64,000 nt of DNA from Chamaelirium japonicum (GCA_947650365.1 CANTAL010000143.1:124001-188000); one strand, 5' to 3'. Positions 37,158 through 51,972 are shown, numbered from the stretch's first letter. A program made the numbers and translations. Notes: a model not told the origin generated them from the letters alone.

Positions 37158-38261
37158 ATTCATTCTAATTCATTCATACAATCCATTCTAATTCTTTCAC
37201 ACGATCCATTCTAATTCATTCGTACGTTCCATTCTAATTCATTAGCACGATCCATGCTAATTCATTCGTTCGATCAATTTTAATTCATTAGCACGATCCA
37301 TTCTAATTCATTCGTACGGTCCATTCTAATTCATTCGCACGATCCATTATAATTCATTCATAGGATCCATTCTAATTCATTCATACGATCTATTCTAATT
37401 CTTTCGCACAAATGTATCCATTCTAATTCATTCGCACGAATGTATCCATTCTAATTCATTCGTACGATCTATTCGAATTCATTCGCATGATCCATTCTAA
37501 TTCATTCATATGATCCATTCTAATTCATTCATACAATGGACATTCTAATTCTTTCACACAATCCATTCTAATTCATTCGTACAATCAATTCTATTTCATT
37601 CGTACGATCCATTCTTACTCATTCGTATGATCCATTCTAATTCATTCGTATGATCCATTCTAATTCATTCGTACGATCCATTCTAATTCATTCATACGAT
37701 CCATTCTAATTCATTCGCACGATCCATTCTAATTCATTCATACGATCCATTCTAATTCATTCATACGATCCATTCTAATTCATTCCTACAATCCATTCTA
37801 ATTCATTCGCCCGATCCATTCTAATTCATTCATACGATCCATTCTATTCGAATGGATCATGCGATCCATTCAAATTTATTCGCACAATCCATTCTAATTC
37901 ATTCATACGATTCATTCTAATTTATTCATACAATGCATTCTAATTCTTTCACACGATCCATTCTAATTCATTCGTACGATCCATTCTAATTCATTCGTAC
38001 AATCCATTCTATTTCATTTGTACGATCCATTCTTACTCATTCGTATGATCCATTCTAATTCATTCGTACGATCCATTCTAATTCATTTTAACGATCCATT
38101 CTAATTCATTCGTACAATCCATTCTATTTCATTCGTACGATCCATTCTTACTCATTCGTATGATCCATTCTAATTCATTCGCACGAATGTATCCATTCTA
38201 ATTCATTCATACAATCCATTCTAATTCATTCCGTACGATCCATTCTAATTCATTCGTACGA
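37158..38261 (+). repeat. Satellite block F21
   Basis: Second half (from 37567) is a copy of 36270-36965. ATGC hairpin at 37846-37875, CATTCCGTAC at about 38228, palindrome 38252-38271. Confidence 0.94.
37846..37875 (+). repeat. 13-bp-arm hairpin, ATGC loop, one mismatch
   Basis: Right arm reads CATTCAAAT. The preceding CTACAATCC, GCCCGATCC, ATACGATCC order exactly mirrors 7050-7118. Confidence 0.92.
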
Positions 38262-38271
38262 TCGTACGAAT
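38252..38271. repeat. 20-bp palindromic hinge, copy 4
   Basis: Same sequence, 1,296 bp after copy 3. Confidence 0.93.
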
Positions 38272-39465
38272 GAATTAGAATGGATCGTACGAATGAATTA
38301 GAATGGATCATATGAATGAGTAAGAATGGATCGTACGAATGAATTAGAATGGATCGTACGAATAAATTAGAATGGATACATTCGTCCGAATGAATTAGAA
38401 TGGATCATACGAATGAGTAAGAATGGATCGTACGAATGAAATAGAATAGATTGTACGAATGAATTAGAATGGATCCTACGAATGAATTAGAATGGATCGT
38501 GTGAAAGAATTAGAATGGATTGTATGAATGAATTAGAATAGATCGTACGAATGAATTAGAATTGATCGTATGAATGAAATAGAATGGATTGTACGAATGA
38601 TTTAGAATGGATCGTATGAATGAATTAGAATGGATCGTACGAATGAGTAAGAATGGATCGTACGATTGAAATAGAATGGATTGTACGAATGAATTAGAAT
38701 GGATTCGTACGAATGAATTAGAATGGATACATTCGAGCGAATGAATTAGTATGGATCGTACCAATGAGTAAGAATGGATCGTACGAATGAAATAGAATGG
38801 ATTGTGCGAATGAATTAGAATGGATCGTACGAATGAATTAGAATGGATCGTGTGAAAAATTAGAATGGATTGTATGAATGAATTAGAATAGATCGTATGA
38901 ATGAATTAGAATGGATCGTACGAATGAATTAGAATGGATCGTACGAATGAATTAGAATGGATCGTACGAATGAATTAGAATGGATACATTCGTGCGAATG
39001 AATTAGAATGGATACATTCGTGCGAAAGAATTAGAATAGATTGTATGAATGAATTAGAATGGATCCAATGAATGAATTAGAATGGATCGTGCGAATGAAT
39101 TAGAATGGATCCTACGAATGAATTAGAATGGATCGTGCTAATGAATTAGAATTGATCGAACGAATGAATTAGCATGGATCGTGCTAATGAATTAGAATGG
39201 AACGTACGAATGAATTAGAATGGATCGTGTGAAAGAATTAGAATGGATTGTATGAATGAATTAGAATGGATCGTACGAATGAATTAGAATGGATCGTACG
39301 AATAAATTAGAATGGATACATTCGTCCGAATGAATTAGAATGGATCATACGAATGAGTAAGAATGGATCATACGAATGAGTAAGAATGGATCTTACGAAT
39401 TAGAATGGATTAGAATGGATCCTGTGAAAGAATTAGAATGGATTGTATGAATGAATTAGAATGAA
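38262..39465 (-). repeat. Satellite block R21
   Basis: Rich in GAGTAAG and GAAATAG monomers. These lack the in-frame TAG on the + strand and TAA on the other, which explains an open frame of 84 codons at 38510-38764; it is not a gene. Ends GAATTC 39463-39468. Confidence 0.93.
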
Positions 39466-39694
39466 TTCGTACGATCCACTCGAATTCATTCGCACGATCC
39501 ATTCTAATTCATTCATACGATCCATTCTAATTTATTCATACAATCCATTCTAATTCTTTCACACGATCCATTCTAATTCATTCGTAGGATCCATTCTAAT
39601 TCATTCGCACAATCCATTCTAATTCATTCATACAATCCATTCTAATTCATTCGTATGATCCATTCTAACTCATTCGGTGGATCCATTCTAATTC
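39466..39694 (+). repeat. Satellite block F22 (short)
   Basis: Ten F monomers including the CATTCGGTGG variant. Ends AATTCCATGAATT near 39695. Confidence 0.91.
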
Positions 39695-40567
39695 CATGAA
39701 TTAGAATGGATCATACGAATGAATTAGAATGGATCGTACGAATTAATTAGAATGGATCATACGAAGGAATTAGAATGGATCGTACGAATGAATTAGAATG
39801 GATCGTACGATTGAATTAGAATGGATCATATGAATGAGTAAGAATGGATCGTATGAATGAATTAGATTGGATCGTACGATCCATTCTAATTCATTAGCAC
39901 GAATGAATTAGAATGGATCGTAGAATGGATCGTACGAATGAATTAGAATGAATTAGAATGGATCGTACGAATGAATTAGAATAGATCATAGGAATCAATT
40001 AGAATGGATCGTGCAAATGACTTAGAATGGATACATTCGTGCGAATAAATAAGAATGGATTGTATGAATGAATTAGAATGGATAGTACGAATGAATTAGA
40101 ATGGAACGTACGAATGAATTAGAATAGATTGCACGAATGAATTAGAATGGATCGTGCGAATGAAATAGAATGGATACAAATGAATTAGAATGGATCATAG
40201 AATGCATCGTACGAATGAATTAGAATGAATTAGAATGGATCGTACGAATGACTTAGAATGGATCGTACGAATGAATTAGAATGGATCGTACGAATGAAAT
40301 AGAATGGATCGTGTGAAAGAATTAGAATGGATTGTATGAATGAATTAGAATGGATCGTAAGAATGGATCGTACGAATGGAATGGATATATTCGTGCGAAT
40401 GAATTAGAATGGATTGTATGAATGAATTAGAATGGATCATACGAATGAGTAAGAATGGATCGTACGAAAGAATTAGAATAGATCGTACGAATGAATTAGA
40501 ATGGATCGTACGAATAAATTAGAATGAATACATTCGTCCGAATGAATTAGAATGGATCGTACGAATG
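39695..40567 (-). repeat. Scrambled satellite block R22
   Basis: R monomers with many truncations (about 39918, 40180-40200 and 40360-40385) and one flipped F monomer at 39876-39898 after GGATCGTACGATCC (39869-39882). Ends GAATGCATTC (40563-40572). Confidence 0.9.
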
Positions 40568-41457
40568 CATTCTAATTCCTTCGTACGATCCATTCTAATT
40601 CCTTCGTACGATCAATTCTATTTCATTCGTATGATCCATTCTAATTCCTTCGTACGATCCATTCTAATTCCTTCGTATCCATTCTAATTCACTCATACGA
40701 TCCATTCTAATCCATTCGTACGATCCATTCTAATTCATTCGCATGAATGCAACCATTCTAATTCATTCATTTGATCCATTCTAATTCATTCATACGATCC
40801 ATTCTAATTCATTCGTACGATCCATTGTAATTCATTCATACAATTCATTTAGATTCATTCGCACAAATGTATCCATTCAAATTCATTCATACGATCTAGT
40901 CTAATTCATTCGTACGATCCATTCTAATTCATTCGCACGAATATATCCATTCTAATTCTTTCGTACGATGCATTCTAATTCATTCGTACGATCCATTCTA
41001 ATTCATTCGTACGATCCATTCTAATTCATTCGCATGAATGTATCCATTCTAATTCATTCGTACAATCCATTCTATTTCATTCGTACGATCCATTCTTACT
41101 CATTCGTTTGATCCATTCTAATTCATTCATATGATCCATTCTAATTCATTCGTACGATCCATTCTAATTCATTCGCACGATCCATTCTAATTCATTCATT
41201 CGATCCATTCTAATTCATTCATACGATCCATTCTAATTCATTCCTATAATCCATTCTAATTCATTCGCCCGATCCATTCTAATTCATTCATACGATCCAT
41301 TCTATTCGAATGGATCATGCGATCCATTCGAATTCATTCTCACGATCCATTCTAATTCATTCATATGATCCATTCTAATTCATTCACACGATCCATTCTA
41401 ATTCATTCATACGATCCATTCTAATTCATTCACACGATCCATTCTAATTCATTAGCA
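40568..41457 (+). repeat. Satellite block F23
   Basis: Truncated monomer at 40671 and ATGC hairpin at 41304-41333. Ends in ATTAGCA/TGCTAAT (41451-41471), used here as the switch itself. Confidence 0.92.
41304..41333 (+). repeat. 13-bp-arm hairpin, ATGC loop
   Basis: Perfect. Preceded by CTATAATCC, GCCCGATCC, ATACGATCC. Confidence 0.92.
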
Positions 41458-42033
41458 TGGATCGTGCTAATGAATTAGAATGGAATATACGAATGAATTA
41501 GAATGGATCGTAGAATGGATCGTACGAATGAATTAGAATGAATTAGAATGGATCGTTCGAATGAATTAGAATAGATCATAGGAATGAATTAGAATGGATC
41601 GTGCAAATGAATTAGAATGGATACATTCATGCGAATAAATTATAATGGATTGTATGAATGAACTAGAATGAATTAGAATGGATCGTACGAATGGATTAGA
41701 ATGGATACATTCGAGCGAATGAATTAGAATGGAATGAATTAGAATGGATCGTACCAATGAGTAAAAATGGATCGTACGAATGAAATAGAATAGATTTTAC
41801 GAATGAATTAGAATGGATCCTACGAATGAATTAGAATGGATCGTGTGAAAGAATTAGAATAGATTGTATGAATGAATTAGAATGGATTAGAATGGATCGT
41901 ACGAATGAGTAAGCATGGATCGTACGAATAAAATAGAATAGATTGTGCGAATGAATTAGAATTGATCGTAGAATGGATCAGAATAGATCGTGTGAAAGAA
42001 TTAGAATGGATTGTATGAATGAATTAGAATGAA
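41458..42033 (-). repeat. Scrambled satellite block R23
   Basis: Many partial monomers (41511-41550, 41660-41740, 41880-41990). Ends GAATTC 42031-42036. Confidence 0.9.
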
Positions 42034-44664
42034 TTCGTACGATACATTCGAATACATTCATACGATCCATTCTAATTCATTCATACAATCCATTCTAATT
42101 CTTTCACACGATCCATTCTAATTCATTCGTACGTTCCATTCTAATTCATTAGCACGATCCATGCTAATTCATTTGTTCGATCAATTCTAATTCATTAGCA
42201 CGATCCATTCTAATTCATTAGCACGATCCATTCTAATTCATTTATAGGATCCATTCTAATTCATTCATACGATCTATTCTAATTCTTTCGCACGAATGTA
42301 TCCATTCTAATTCATTCGCACGAATATATCCATTCTAATTCATTCGTACGATCCATTCTAAATCATTCGTACAATCCATTCTATTTCATTCGTACGATCA
42401 ATTCTAATTCATTAGCACGATCCATTCTAACTCATTCGTACGATCCATTCTAATTCATTCGTACGATCAATTCTAATTCATTCGCACGAATGTATCCATT
42501 CTAGTTCATTCGTACGATCCATTCTAATTCATTCGTACGATCCATTCTAATTCATTCGCACGATCCATTCTAATTCATTCGTACGATCAATTCTAATTCA
42601 TTCGCACGAATGTATCCATTCTAATTCATTCATACGATCTATTCTAATTCATTCGTACGATCCATTCTAATTCACTCATACGATCCATTCTAATTCATTC
42701 GCACGAATGTATCCATTCTAATTCATTCGTCCGATCCATTCTAATTCATTCGCACGAATGTATCCATTCTAATTCATTCGTACGATCCATTCTAATTCAT
42801 TCGTACGATCCGTTCTAATTCATTCGTAAGATCCATTCTAATTCATTCGTACGATCCATTCTAATTCATTCGTACGATCCATTCTAATTCATTCACACGA
42901 ATGTATCCATTCTAGTTCGCACGAATGTATCCATTCTAGTTCATTCGTACGATCCATTCTAATTCATTCGCATGATCCATTCTAATTCATTCGTACGATC
43001 CATTCTAATTCATTCATACGATCCATTCTAATTCATTCGTACGATCCATTCTAATTCATTCGCACAAATGTATCCATTCTAATTCATTCGTACGATCCAT
43101 TCTAATTCATTCGCACGATCCTTTCTAATTCATTCGTACGATCCATTCTAATTCTTTCACACGATCCATTATAATTCATTCGTACGATCCATTCTAATTC
43201 ATTCGCACGATCCATTCTAATTCATTCGTACGATCCATTCTAATTCATTCATACGATCCATTCTAATTTATTCGTTCAATCCATTCTAATTCATTCGCAC
43301 AAATGTATCCATTCTAATTCATTCGTACGATCCATTCTGATTCATTCGCACGATCCATTCTAATTCATTCGTACGATCCATTCTAATTCATTCGCACGAT
43401 CTGTTCTTATTCATTCGCACAATCCTTTCTAATTCATTCGCACGAATGTATCCATTCTAATTCATTCGTACGATCCATTCTAATTCATTCGTACGATCCA
43501 TTCGAATTCATTCGTATGATCCATTCTAATTAATTCGTATGATCCATTCTAATTTTTTCGTACGATCTATTCTAATTCATTCATACAATCCATTCTAATT
43601 CTAATTCATTCGTCCGATCCATTCTAATTCATTCGCACAAATGTATCCAATCTAATTCATTCATACGATCCATTCTTACTCATTCGTATGATCCATTCTA
43701 ATTCATTCGTACGATATATTCTAATTCATTCGTACTATCCATTCTAATTCATTCGTATGATCCATTCTACCTCATTCGGTGGATCCATTCTAATTCATTC
43801 GTACGATACATTCTAATTCATTCCCACGATCCATTCTAATTTATTCGTACGATCCATTCTAATTCATTCGTACGATCCATTCTAATTCTTTCGTAAGATC
43901 CATTCTAATTCATTCGTACGATCCATTCTAATTCATTCGTACGATCCATTCTAATTCATTCGCACGAATGTATTCATTCTAGTTCATTCGTACGATCCAT
44001 TCTAATTCATTCGTACGATCCATTCTAATTCATTTGCACGATCCATTCTAATTCATTCGTACAATCCATTCTATTTCATTTATCCATTCTAATTCATTCG
44101 TACAATCCATTCTAATTCATTCGTATGATCCATTCTAACTCATTCGGTGGATCCATTCTAATTCATTCGTACGATCCATTCTAATTCATTCCCAAAGATC
44201 CATTCTAATTTATTCGTACGATCCATTCTAATTCATTCGTATGATCTATTCTAATTCATTCGCACGAATGTAACCATTCTAATTCATTCATACGATTCAT
44301 TCTAATTCATTCGTATGAGCTATTCTAATTCATTCGTACGATCCATTCTAATTCATTCGTACGATCCATTGTAATTCATTCATACAATCCATTTAAATTC
44401 ATTCGCACAAATGTATCCATTCAAATTCATTCGTACGATCCAGTCTAATTCATTCGTACGATCCATTCTAATTCATTCGTACGATCTATTCTAATTCATT
44501 CGTACGATCCATTCTAATTCATTCGTACGATCCATTCTAATTCCTTCGTACGATCCATTCTAATTCATTCGTACGATCCATTCTAATTCCTTCGTACGAT
44601 CCAATCTAATTCATTCGTACGATCCATTCTAATTCATTCGTACAATCTATTCTAATTCATTCGT
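42034..44664 (+). repeat. Satellite block F24 (2.6 kb)
   Basis: Long F run with many CGCACG 28-mers, few irregularities, and the CATTCGGTGG variant near 43770 and 44140. Ends ATTCGTACGAAT 44659-44670. Confidence 0.95.
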
Positions 44665-46490
44665 ACGAATGGATACATTCGTGTGAATGAATTAGAATGG
44701 ATCGTATGAATGAGTAAGAATGGATCGTACGAATGAAATAGAATGGATTGCACGAATGAATTAGATCGGATCGTACGAATGAATTAGAATGGATCGTGTG
44801 AAAGAATTAGAATGGATTGTATGAATGAATTAGAATGGATCGTACGAATGAATTAGAATGGATCGTACGAAGGAATTAGAATGGATCGTACGAATGAATT
44901 AGAATGGATCGTACGAATGAATTAGAATAGATCGTACGAATGAAATAGAATGGTTCATACGAATGAGTAAGAATGGATCGTATGAATGAATTAGATTGGA
45001 TACATTTGTGCGAATGAATTAGAATGGATCGTACGAATGAATTAGAATGGATCGTATGAATGAATTAGAATGGATCGTACGAATGAATTAGAATGGATCG
45101 TGCGAATGAATTAGAATGGATCGTACGAATGAATTAGAATGGATCGTGGGAAAGAATTAGATTGGATCGTACGAATGAATTAGAATGGATCGTGCGAATG
45201 AATTAGAATGGATCGTATGAATGAATTAGAATAGATTTTGTGAATGAATTAGAACTGATCGTACGAATGAATTAGAATGGATCGTACGAATGAATTAGAA
45301 TGGATACATTTGTGCGAATGAATTAGAATGGATCGTACGAATGAATTAGAATGGATCGTATGAATGAATTAGAATGGATCGTGCGAATCCATTAGACTGG
45401 ATCGTGCGAATGAATAAGAATGGATCATACGAATGAATTAGAATGGATCGTACAAATTAATTAGAATGGATACATTCGTGCGAATGAATTAGAATGGATT
45501 GTATGAATGAATTAGAATGGATCGTACGAATGAATTAGAATGGATCATACGAATTAATTAGAATGGATCGTACGAATGAATTAGAATGGATCGTACGAAT
45601 GAATTAGAATGGATCGTACGAATTAACTAGAATGGATCGTACGAATGAAATAGAATAGATTGTACGAATGAATTAGAATGGATTCGTACGAATGAATTAG
45701 AATGGATACATTCGTGTGAATGAATTAGAATGGATACATTCGTGCGAAAGAATTAGAATAGATCGTATGAATGAATTAGAATGGATCCGATGAATGAATT
45801 AGAATGGATCGTGCGAATGAATTAGAATGGATCATACGAATGAATTAGAATGGATCGTGCTAATGAATTAGAATTGATCGAACGAATGAATTAGCATGGA
45901 TCGTGCTAATGAATTAGAATGGATCGTACGAATGAATTAGAATGGATCAAATGAATGAATTAGAATGGTTACATTCATGCGAATGAATTAGAATGGATCG
46001 CACGAATGGATTAGAATGGATCGTACGGATGGATTAGAATGGATAAATTCGAGTGAATGAATTAGAATGGATCGTACGGAATGAATTAGAATGGATTGTA
46101 TGAATGAATTAGAATGGATCATGCGAATGAATTAGAATGGATCGTACGAATAAATTAGAATGGATCTTACGAATGAATTAGAATGGATCGTACGAATGAA
46201 TAAGAATGGATCATATGAATGAAATAGAATGGATTGGACGAATGAATTAGAATGGATTTGTACGAATGAATTAGAATGGATACATTCGTGCGAATGAATT
46301 AGAATGGATCATACGAATGAGTAAGAAGTGATCGTACGAATGAAATAGAATAGATTGTACGAATGAATTAAAATGGATCCTACGAATGAATTAGAATGGA
46401 TCGTGTGAAAGAATTAGAATGGATTGTATGAATGAATTAGAATGGATCGTACGAATGAATTAGAATGGATCGTACGAATGAATTAGAATG

Positions 46491-46790
46491 GATACATTCG
46501 TGCGAATGAATTAGAATTGATCGTACGAATGAATTAGAATGGATCGTGCGAATGAATTAGAATGGATCGTACGAATGAATTAGAATGGATCGTACGAATG
46601 AACTAGCATGGATACATTCGTGCGAATGAATTAGAATGGATCGTACGAATGAATTAGAATGGATCGTACGAATGAATTAGAATGGATCTTACGAATGAAT
46701 TAGAATGGATCGTACGAATGAATTACAATGGATCGTGCGAATGAATTAGAATGGATACATTCGTGCGAATGAATTAGAATGGATCGGACG
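46491..46790 (-). repeat. Local duplication, copy 1 (offset 600 bp)
   Basis: Matches 47091-47390 with about four substitutions over the first 290 bases, then diverges at GGATCGGACG versus TGATACATTC. A related, more diverged copy starts at 4170. Confidence 0.85.
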
Positions 46791-47090
46791 AATGAATTAG
46801 AATGGATCGTACGAATGAATTAGAATGGATCGTATGAATGAATTAGAATGGATCGTACGAATAAATTAGAATGGATACATACGTCCGAATGAATTAGAAT
46901 GGATCATACGAATGAGTAAGAATGGATCGTACGAATGAAATAGAATGGATCGTACGAATGAACTAGAATGGATACATTCGTGCGAATGAATTAGAATGGA
47001 TCGGACGAATGAATTAGAATGGATCGGACGAATGAATTAGAATGGATCGTACGAATGAATTAGAATGGATCGTATGAATGAATTAGAATG

Positions 47091-47390
47091 GATACATTCG
47101 TGCGAATGAATTAGAATTGATCGTACGAATGAATTAGAATGGATCGTGCGAATGAATTAGAATGGATCGTACGAATGAATTAGAATGGATCGTACGAATG
47201 AACTAGAATGGATACATTCGTGCGAATGAATTAGAATGGATCGTACGAATGAATTAGAATGGATCGTACGAATGAATTAGAATGAATCTTACGAATGAAT
47301 TAGAATGGATCGTACGAATGAATTAGAATGGATCGTACGAATGAATTAGAATGGATACATTCGTGCGAATGAATTAGAATTGATACATTC
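47091..47390 (-). repeat. Local duplication, copy 2
   Basis: Partner of 46491-46790, exactly 600 bp downstream. The lack of indels over about 290 bp suggests it is young. Confidence 0.85.
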
Positions 47391-47758
47391 GTGCGAATAA
47401 ATTAGAATGGATCGGACGAATGAATTAGAATAGATCGTACGAATGAATTAGAATGGATCAAATGAATGAATTAGAATGGTTACATTCATGCGAATGAATT
47501 AGAATGGATCGTACGAATGGATTAGAATGGATCGTACGAATGGATTAGAATGGATACATTCGAGCGAATGAATTAGAATGGATCGTACGAATGAATTAGA
47601 ATGGATCGTATGAATGGATTAGAATGGATCCTACGAATGGATTAGAATGGATACCTTTGTGCATATGAATCAGAATGGATCGTACGAATGAATTAGAATG
47701 GATCATATTAATTAATTAGAATGGATCGTACGAATGAATTAGAATGGATACATTCGTG

Positions 47759-48856
47759 CACGATCCATTCTAATTCATTCGCACGAATGTATCCATTCTA
47801 ATTCATTCGTACGATCCATTCTAATTCATTAATATGATCCATTCTAATTCATTCGTACGATCCATTCTAATTCATTCGCACAATCCATTCTAATTCATTC
47901 GCACGAATGTATCCATTCTAATTCATTCGTACGATCCATTCTAATTCATTCGTACGATCCATTCTAATTCATTCGTATGATCCATTCTAATTAATTCGTA
48001 TGATCCATTCTAATTCATTCGTACGATCCATTCTAATTCCTTCATACAATCTATTCTAATTCATTCGTACGATCCATTCTAATTCATTCGTACGCACGAA
48101 TGTATCCATTCTAATTCATTCGTACGAATCCATTCTAATTCATTCGTACGATCTATTCTAATTCATTCGCACAATCCATTCTAATTCATTCATATGATCC
48201 ATTCTAATTCATTCGCACGAATGTATCCATTCTAATTCATTCGTACGATCCATTCTAATTCATTCGTATGATCCATTCTAATTCATTCGCACGAATGTAT
48301 CCATTCTAGTTCATTTGTACGATCCATTCTAATTCATTCGTACGATCCATTCTAATTCATTCGCACGATCCATTCTAATTAATTAGCACGATCCATGCTA
48401 ATTCATTCGTTCGATCAATTCTAATTCATTAACACGATCCATTCTAATTCATTCTTACGATCCATTCTAATTCATTCGCACGATCCACTCTAATTCATTC
48501 ATAGGATCCATTCTAATACATTCGTACGATCCATTCTAATTCCTTCGTACGATCCATTCTAATTCATTCGTACGATCCATTCTAATTCATTCATACAATC
48601 CATTCTAATTCTTTCACACGATCCATTCTAATTCATTCGTACGATCCATTCTAAATCATTCGTGCAATCCATTCTATTTCATTCGTACGATCAATTCTAA
48701 TTCATTCATATGATCCATTCTAATTCATTCATACGATCTATTCTAATTCTTTTGCACGAATGTATCCATTCTAATTCATTCGTACGATCCATTCTAATTC
48801 TTTCACACGATCCATTCTAATTCATTCGTAGGATCCATTCTAATTCATTCGTACAA
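47759..48856 (+). repeat. Satellite block F25
   Basis: F monomers with many 28-mers. Breaks at GTACAATGAGTAAG (about 48850) without a clear palindrome. Confidence 0.93.
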
Positions 48857-50289
48857 TGAGTAAGAATGGATCGTACGAATGAAATAGAATGGATTGTACG
48901 AATGATTTAGAATGGATACATTTGTGCGAATGAATTAGAATAGATTGTGCGAATGAATTAGAATGGATCGTACGAATGAATTAGAATGGATCGTGTGAAA
49001 GAATTAGAATGGATTGTATGAATGAATTAGAATAGATCGTATGAATGAATTAGAATAGATCGTTTGAGTGAATTAGAATGGATACGAAGGAATTAGAATG
49101 GATCGTACGAAGGAATTAGAATGGATCATACGAATGAATTAGAATGGATCGTGCTAATGAATTAGAATGGATACATTCGTGCGAATGAATTAGAATGGAT
49201 CGTATGAATGAATTAGAATGGATCGTACGAATGAATTAGAATGGATCGTGGGAATGAATTAGAATGGATCGTGCGAATGAATTAGAATGGATATATTCGT
49301 GCTAATAAATTAGAATGGATCGTGCGAATGAATTAGAATGGATCGTATGAATGAATTAGAATGGATACATTCGTGCGAATGAATTAGAATGGATCATATG
49401 AATGAATTAGAATAGATCGTGCTAATGAATTAGAATTAGAAAGGATATATTCGTGCAAATGAATTAGAAAGGATCGTACGAATGAATTAGAATGGATCAT
49501 ACGAATTAATTAGAATGGATCATACGAATGAATTAGAATGGTTCGTACGAATGAATTAGAATGGATCGTACGAATGAATTAGAATGGATCGTGCGAATGA
49601 ATTAGAATGGATTATACAAATGAATTAGAATGGATACATTCGTATGAATGAATTAGAATGGATCGTACGAATGAATTAGAATGGATCGTATGAATGAACT
49701 AGAATGTATACTTTCGTGCGAATGAATTAGAATGGATCGTACGAATAAATTAGAATGGATCGTACGAATGAATTAGAATGGATCTTATGAATGAATTAGA
49801 ATGGATCGTACGAATGAATTAGAATGGATCGTACGAAGGAATTAGAATGGATCGTACAAATGAATTAGAATGGATCGTATGAATGTATTAGAATGAATGG
49901 TATGAGTGAATTAGAATGGATCGTACGAATGAATTAGAATGGATCGTATGAATGAATTAGAATGGATACATTCGTGCGAATAAATTAGAATGGATCGTGC
50001 GAATGAATTAGAATCGATCGTACGAATGAATTAGAATGGATCGTACGAATGAACTAGAAAGGATACATTCGTGCGAATGAATTAGAATTGATCGTACGAA
50101 TGAATTAGAATGGATCGTACGAATGAATTAGAATGGATCGTGCTAATGAATTTGAATTGATCGTACGAATGAAATAGAATGGATTGTACGAATGATTTAG
50201 AATGGATCGTACGAATGAATTAGAATGGATACATTCGTGCGAATGAATTAGAATGGATACATTCGTGCGAAAGAATTAGAATAGATCGT
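48857..50289 (-). repeat. Satellite block R25
   Basis: Truncated monomer near 49066. A partial monomer at 49430-49442. Ends ATCGTACGAT (50285-50294). Confidence 0.93.
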
Positions 50290-50979
50290 ACGATCCATTC
50301 TAATTCATTAGCACGATCCTTTCGAATTCATTCGTACGATCCATTCTAATTCATTTGTACGATCCATTCTAATTCATTCGCATGAATGTATCCATTCTAG
50401 TTCATTCGTACGGTCCATTCTAATTCATTCGAACGATCCATTCTAATTCATTCGCACGATCCATTCTAATTCATTCGTACGATCAATTCTAATTCATTCG
50501 CACGAATGTATCCATTCTAATTCATTCATACGATCCATTCTAATTCATTCATACGATCCATTCTAATTCACTCATACGATCCATTCTAATACATTCATAC
50601 TATCCATTCTAATTCATTTGCACGAATATATCCATTCTAATTCATACGATCCATTCTAATTCATTCGTACGATCCATTCTAATTCCTTTGTACGATCCAT
50701 TCTAATTCATTCGTACGATCTCTTCTAATTCATTCATACGATCCATTCTAATACATTCATACGATCCATTCTAATTCATTTGCACGAATATATCCATTAT
50801 AATTCATTCGTACGATCCATTCTAATTCATTCGTACGATCCATTCTAATTTATTCGTAAGATCCATTCTAATTCATTCGTATGATCCATTCTAATTCATT
50901 CATATGATCCATTCTAATTCATTCGTACAATCCATTCTAATTCATTCGCACAAATGTATCCATTCTAATTTATTGGTAC
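50290..50979 (+). repeat. Satellite block F26
   Basis: F monomers similar to 7119-7555. Ends TTATTGGTACGAAGG (about 50970-50984). Confidence 0.93.
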
Positions 50980-51748
50980 GAAGGAATTAGAATGGATCGT
51001 ACGAATGAATTAGAATAGATCGTACGAATGAATTAGAATGGATCTTACGAATGAATTAGAATGGATCGTACGAATGAATTAGAATGGATCGTACGAATGA
51101 ATTAGAATGGATATATTCGTGCAAATGAATTAGAATGGATCGTATGAATGTATTAGAATGGATCGTATGAGTGAATTAGAATGGATCGTACGAATGAATT
51201 AGAATGGATCGTATGAAGGAATTAGAATGGATTGTACGAATGAATTAGAATGGATCCTATGAATGAATTAGAATGGATCGTGCGAATGAATTAGAATGGA
51301 TCGTACGAATGAATTAGAATGGATCGTACGAATGAATGAATTAGAATAGATCATATGAATGAATTAGAATGGATCGTACGAATGAATTAGAATGGATCGT
51401 ACAAATGAATTAGAATGGATCGTACGAATGAATTAGAATGGATCGTATGAATGAATTAGAATGGATCTTACGAATGAATTAGAATGGATCGTACGAATGA
51501 ATTAGAATGGATCACACGAATAAATTAGAATGGATACATTCGTCCGAATGAATTAGAATGGATCATACGAATGAGTAAGAATGAATAAGAATGGATCGTA
51601 CGAATGAATTAGAATGGATCGTACGAATGAACTAGAATAGAATGGATCGTACGAATGAATTAGAATTGATCGTACGAATGCGTAAGAATGGATCGTACGA
51701 ATGAATTAGAATGGAATAGAATAGATTGTATGAATGAATTAGAATGAA
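50980..51748 (-). repeat. Satellite block R26
   Basis: R monomers, increasingly irregular after 51570 (partial monomers at 51578, 51625 and 51712). Ends GAATTC 51746-51751. Confidence 0.92.
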
Positions 51749-51972
51749 TTCGTTCGGTCAATTCTAATTCATTAGCACGATCTATTCTTATTCATTCGCA
51801 CGATCCAGTCTAATTGATTCGCACGATCCATTCTAATTCATTCGCACGAATGTATCAATTCTAATTCAATCGTACGATCCATTCTAATTCATTAATATGA
51901 TCCATTCTAATTCATTCGTACGATCCATTCTAATTCATATGCACAAAGGTATCCATTCTAATTCATTCGCAC
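51749..51972 (+). repeat. Satellite block F27 (short)
   Basis: Ten F monomers including a CATATG-type variant near 51936. Ends GCACGAAAGAATTAG. Confidence 0.9.

Larger units (their letters stand above)
37567..38271 (+). repeat. 0.7-kb local duplication, copy 2
   Basis: Partner of 36270-36975. Together with segment Q it gives three direct copies of this part in the right arm. Confidence 0.83.
44665..47758 (-). repeat. Satellite block R24 (3.1 kb, longest)
   Basis: Longest single-orientation run. Contains TTTTGTGAATG…AGAACTG near 45236, the 600-bp-offset duplication (46491-46790, 47091-47390) and GTGCATATG near 47660. Ends CGTGCACG (47755-47762). Confidence 0.95.

Noticed and set aside
38510-38764. 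Open reading frames of 63-84 codons in the satellite (also 41566-41757, 60825-61034, 60919-61167, 61118-61315)
   Set aside because: They are in-phase runs where variant monomers (TTACTC, TATTTC or truncations) remove the stop expected every 69 bp. The products are the same Ser/Ile/Phe-rich repeat, overlap on both strands, and have no start context or domain.
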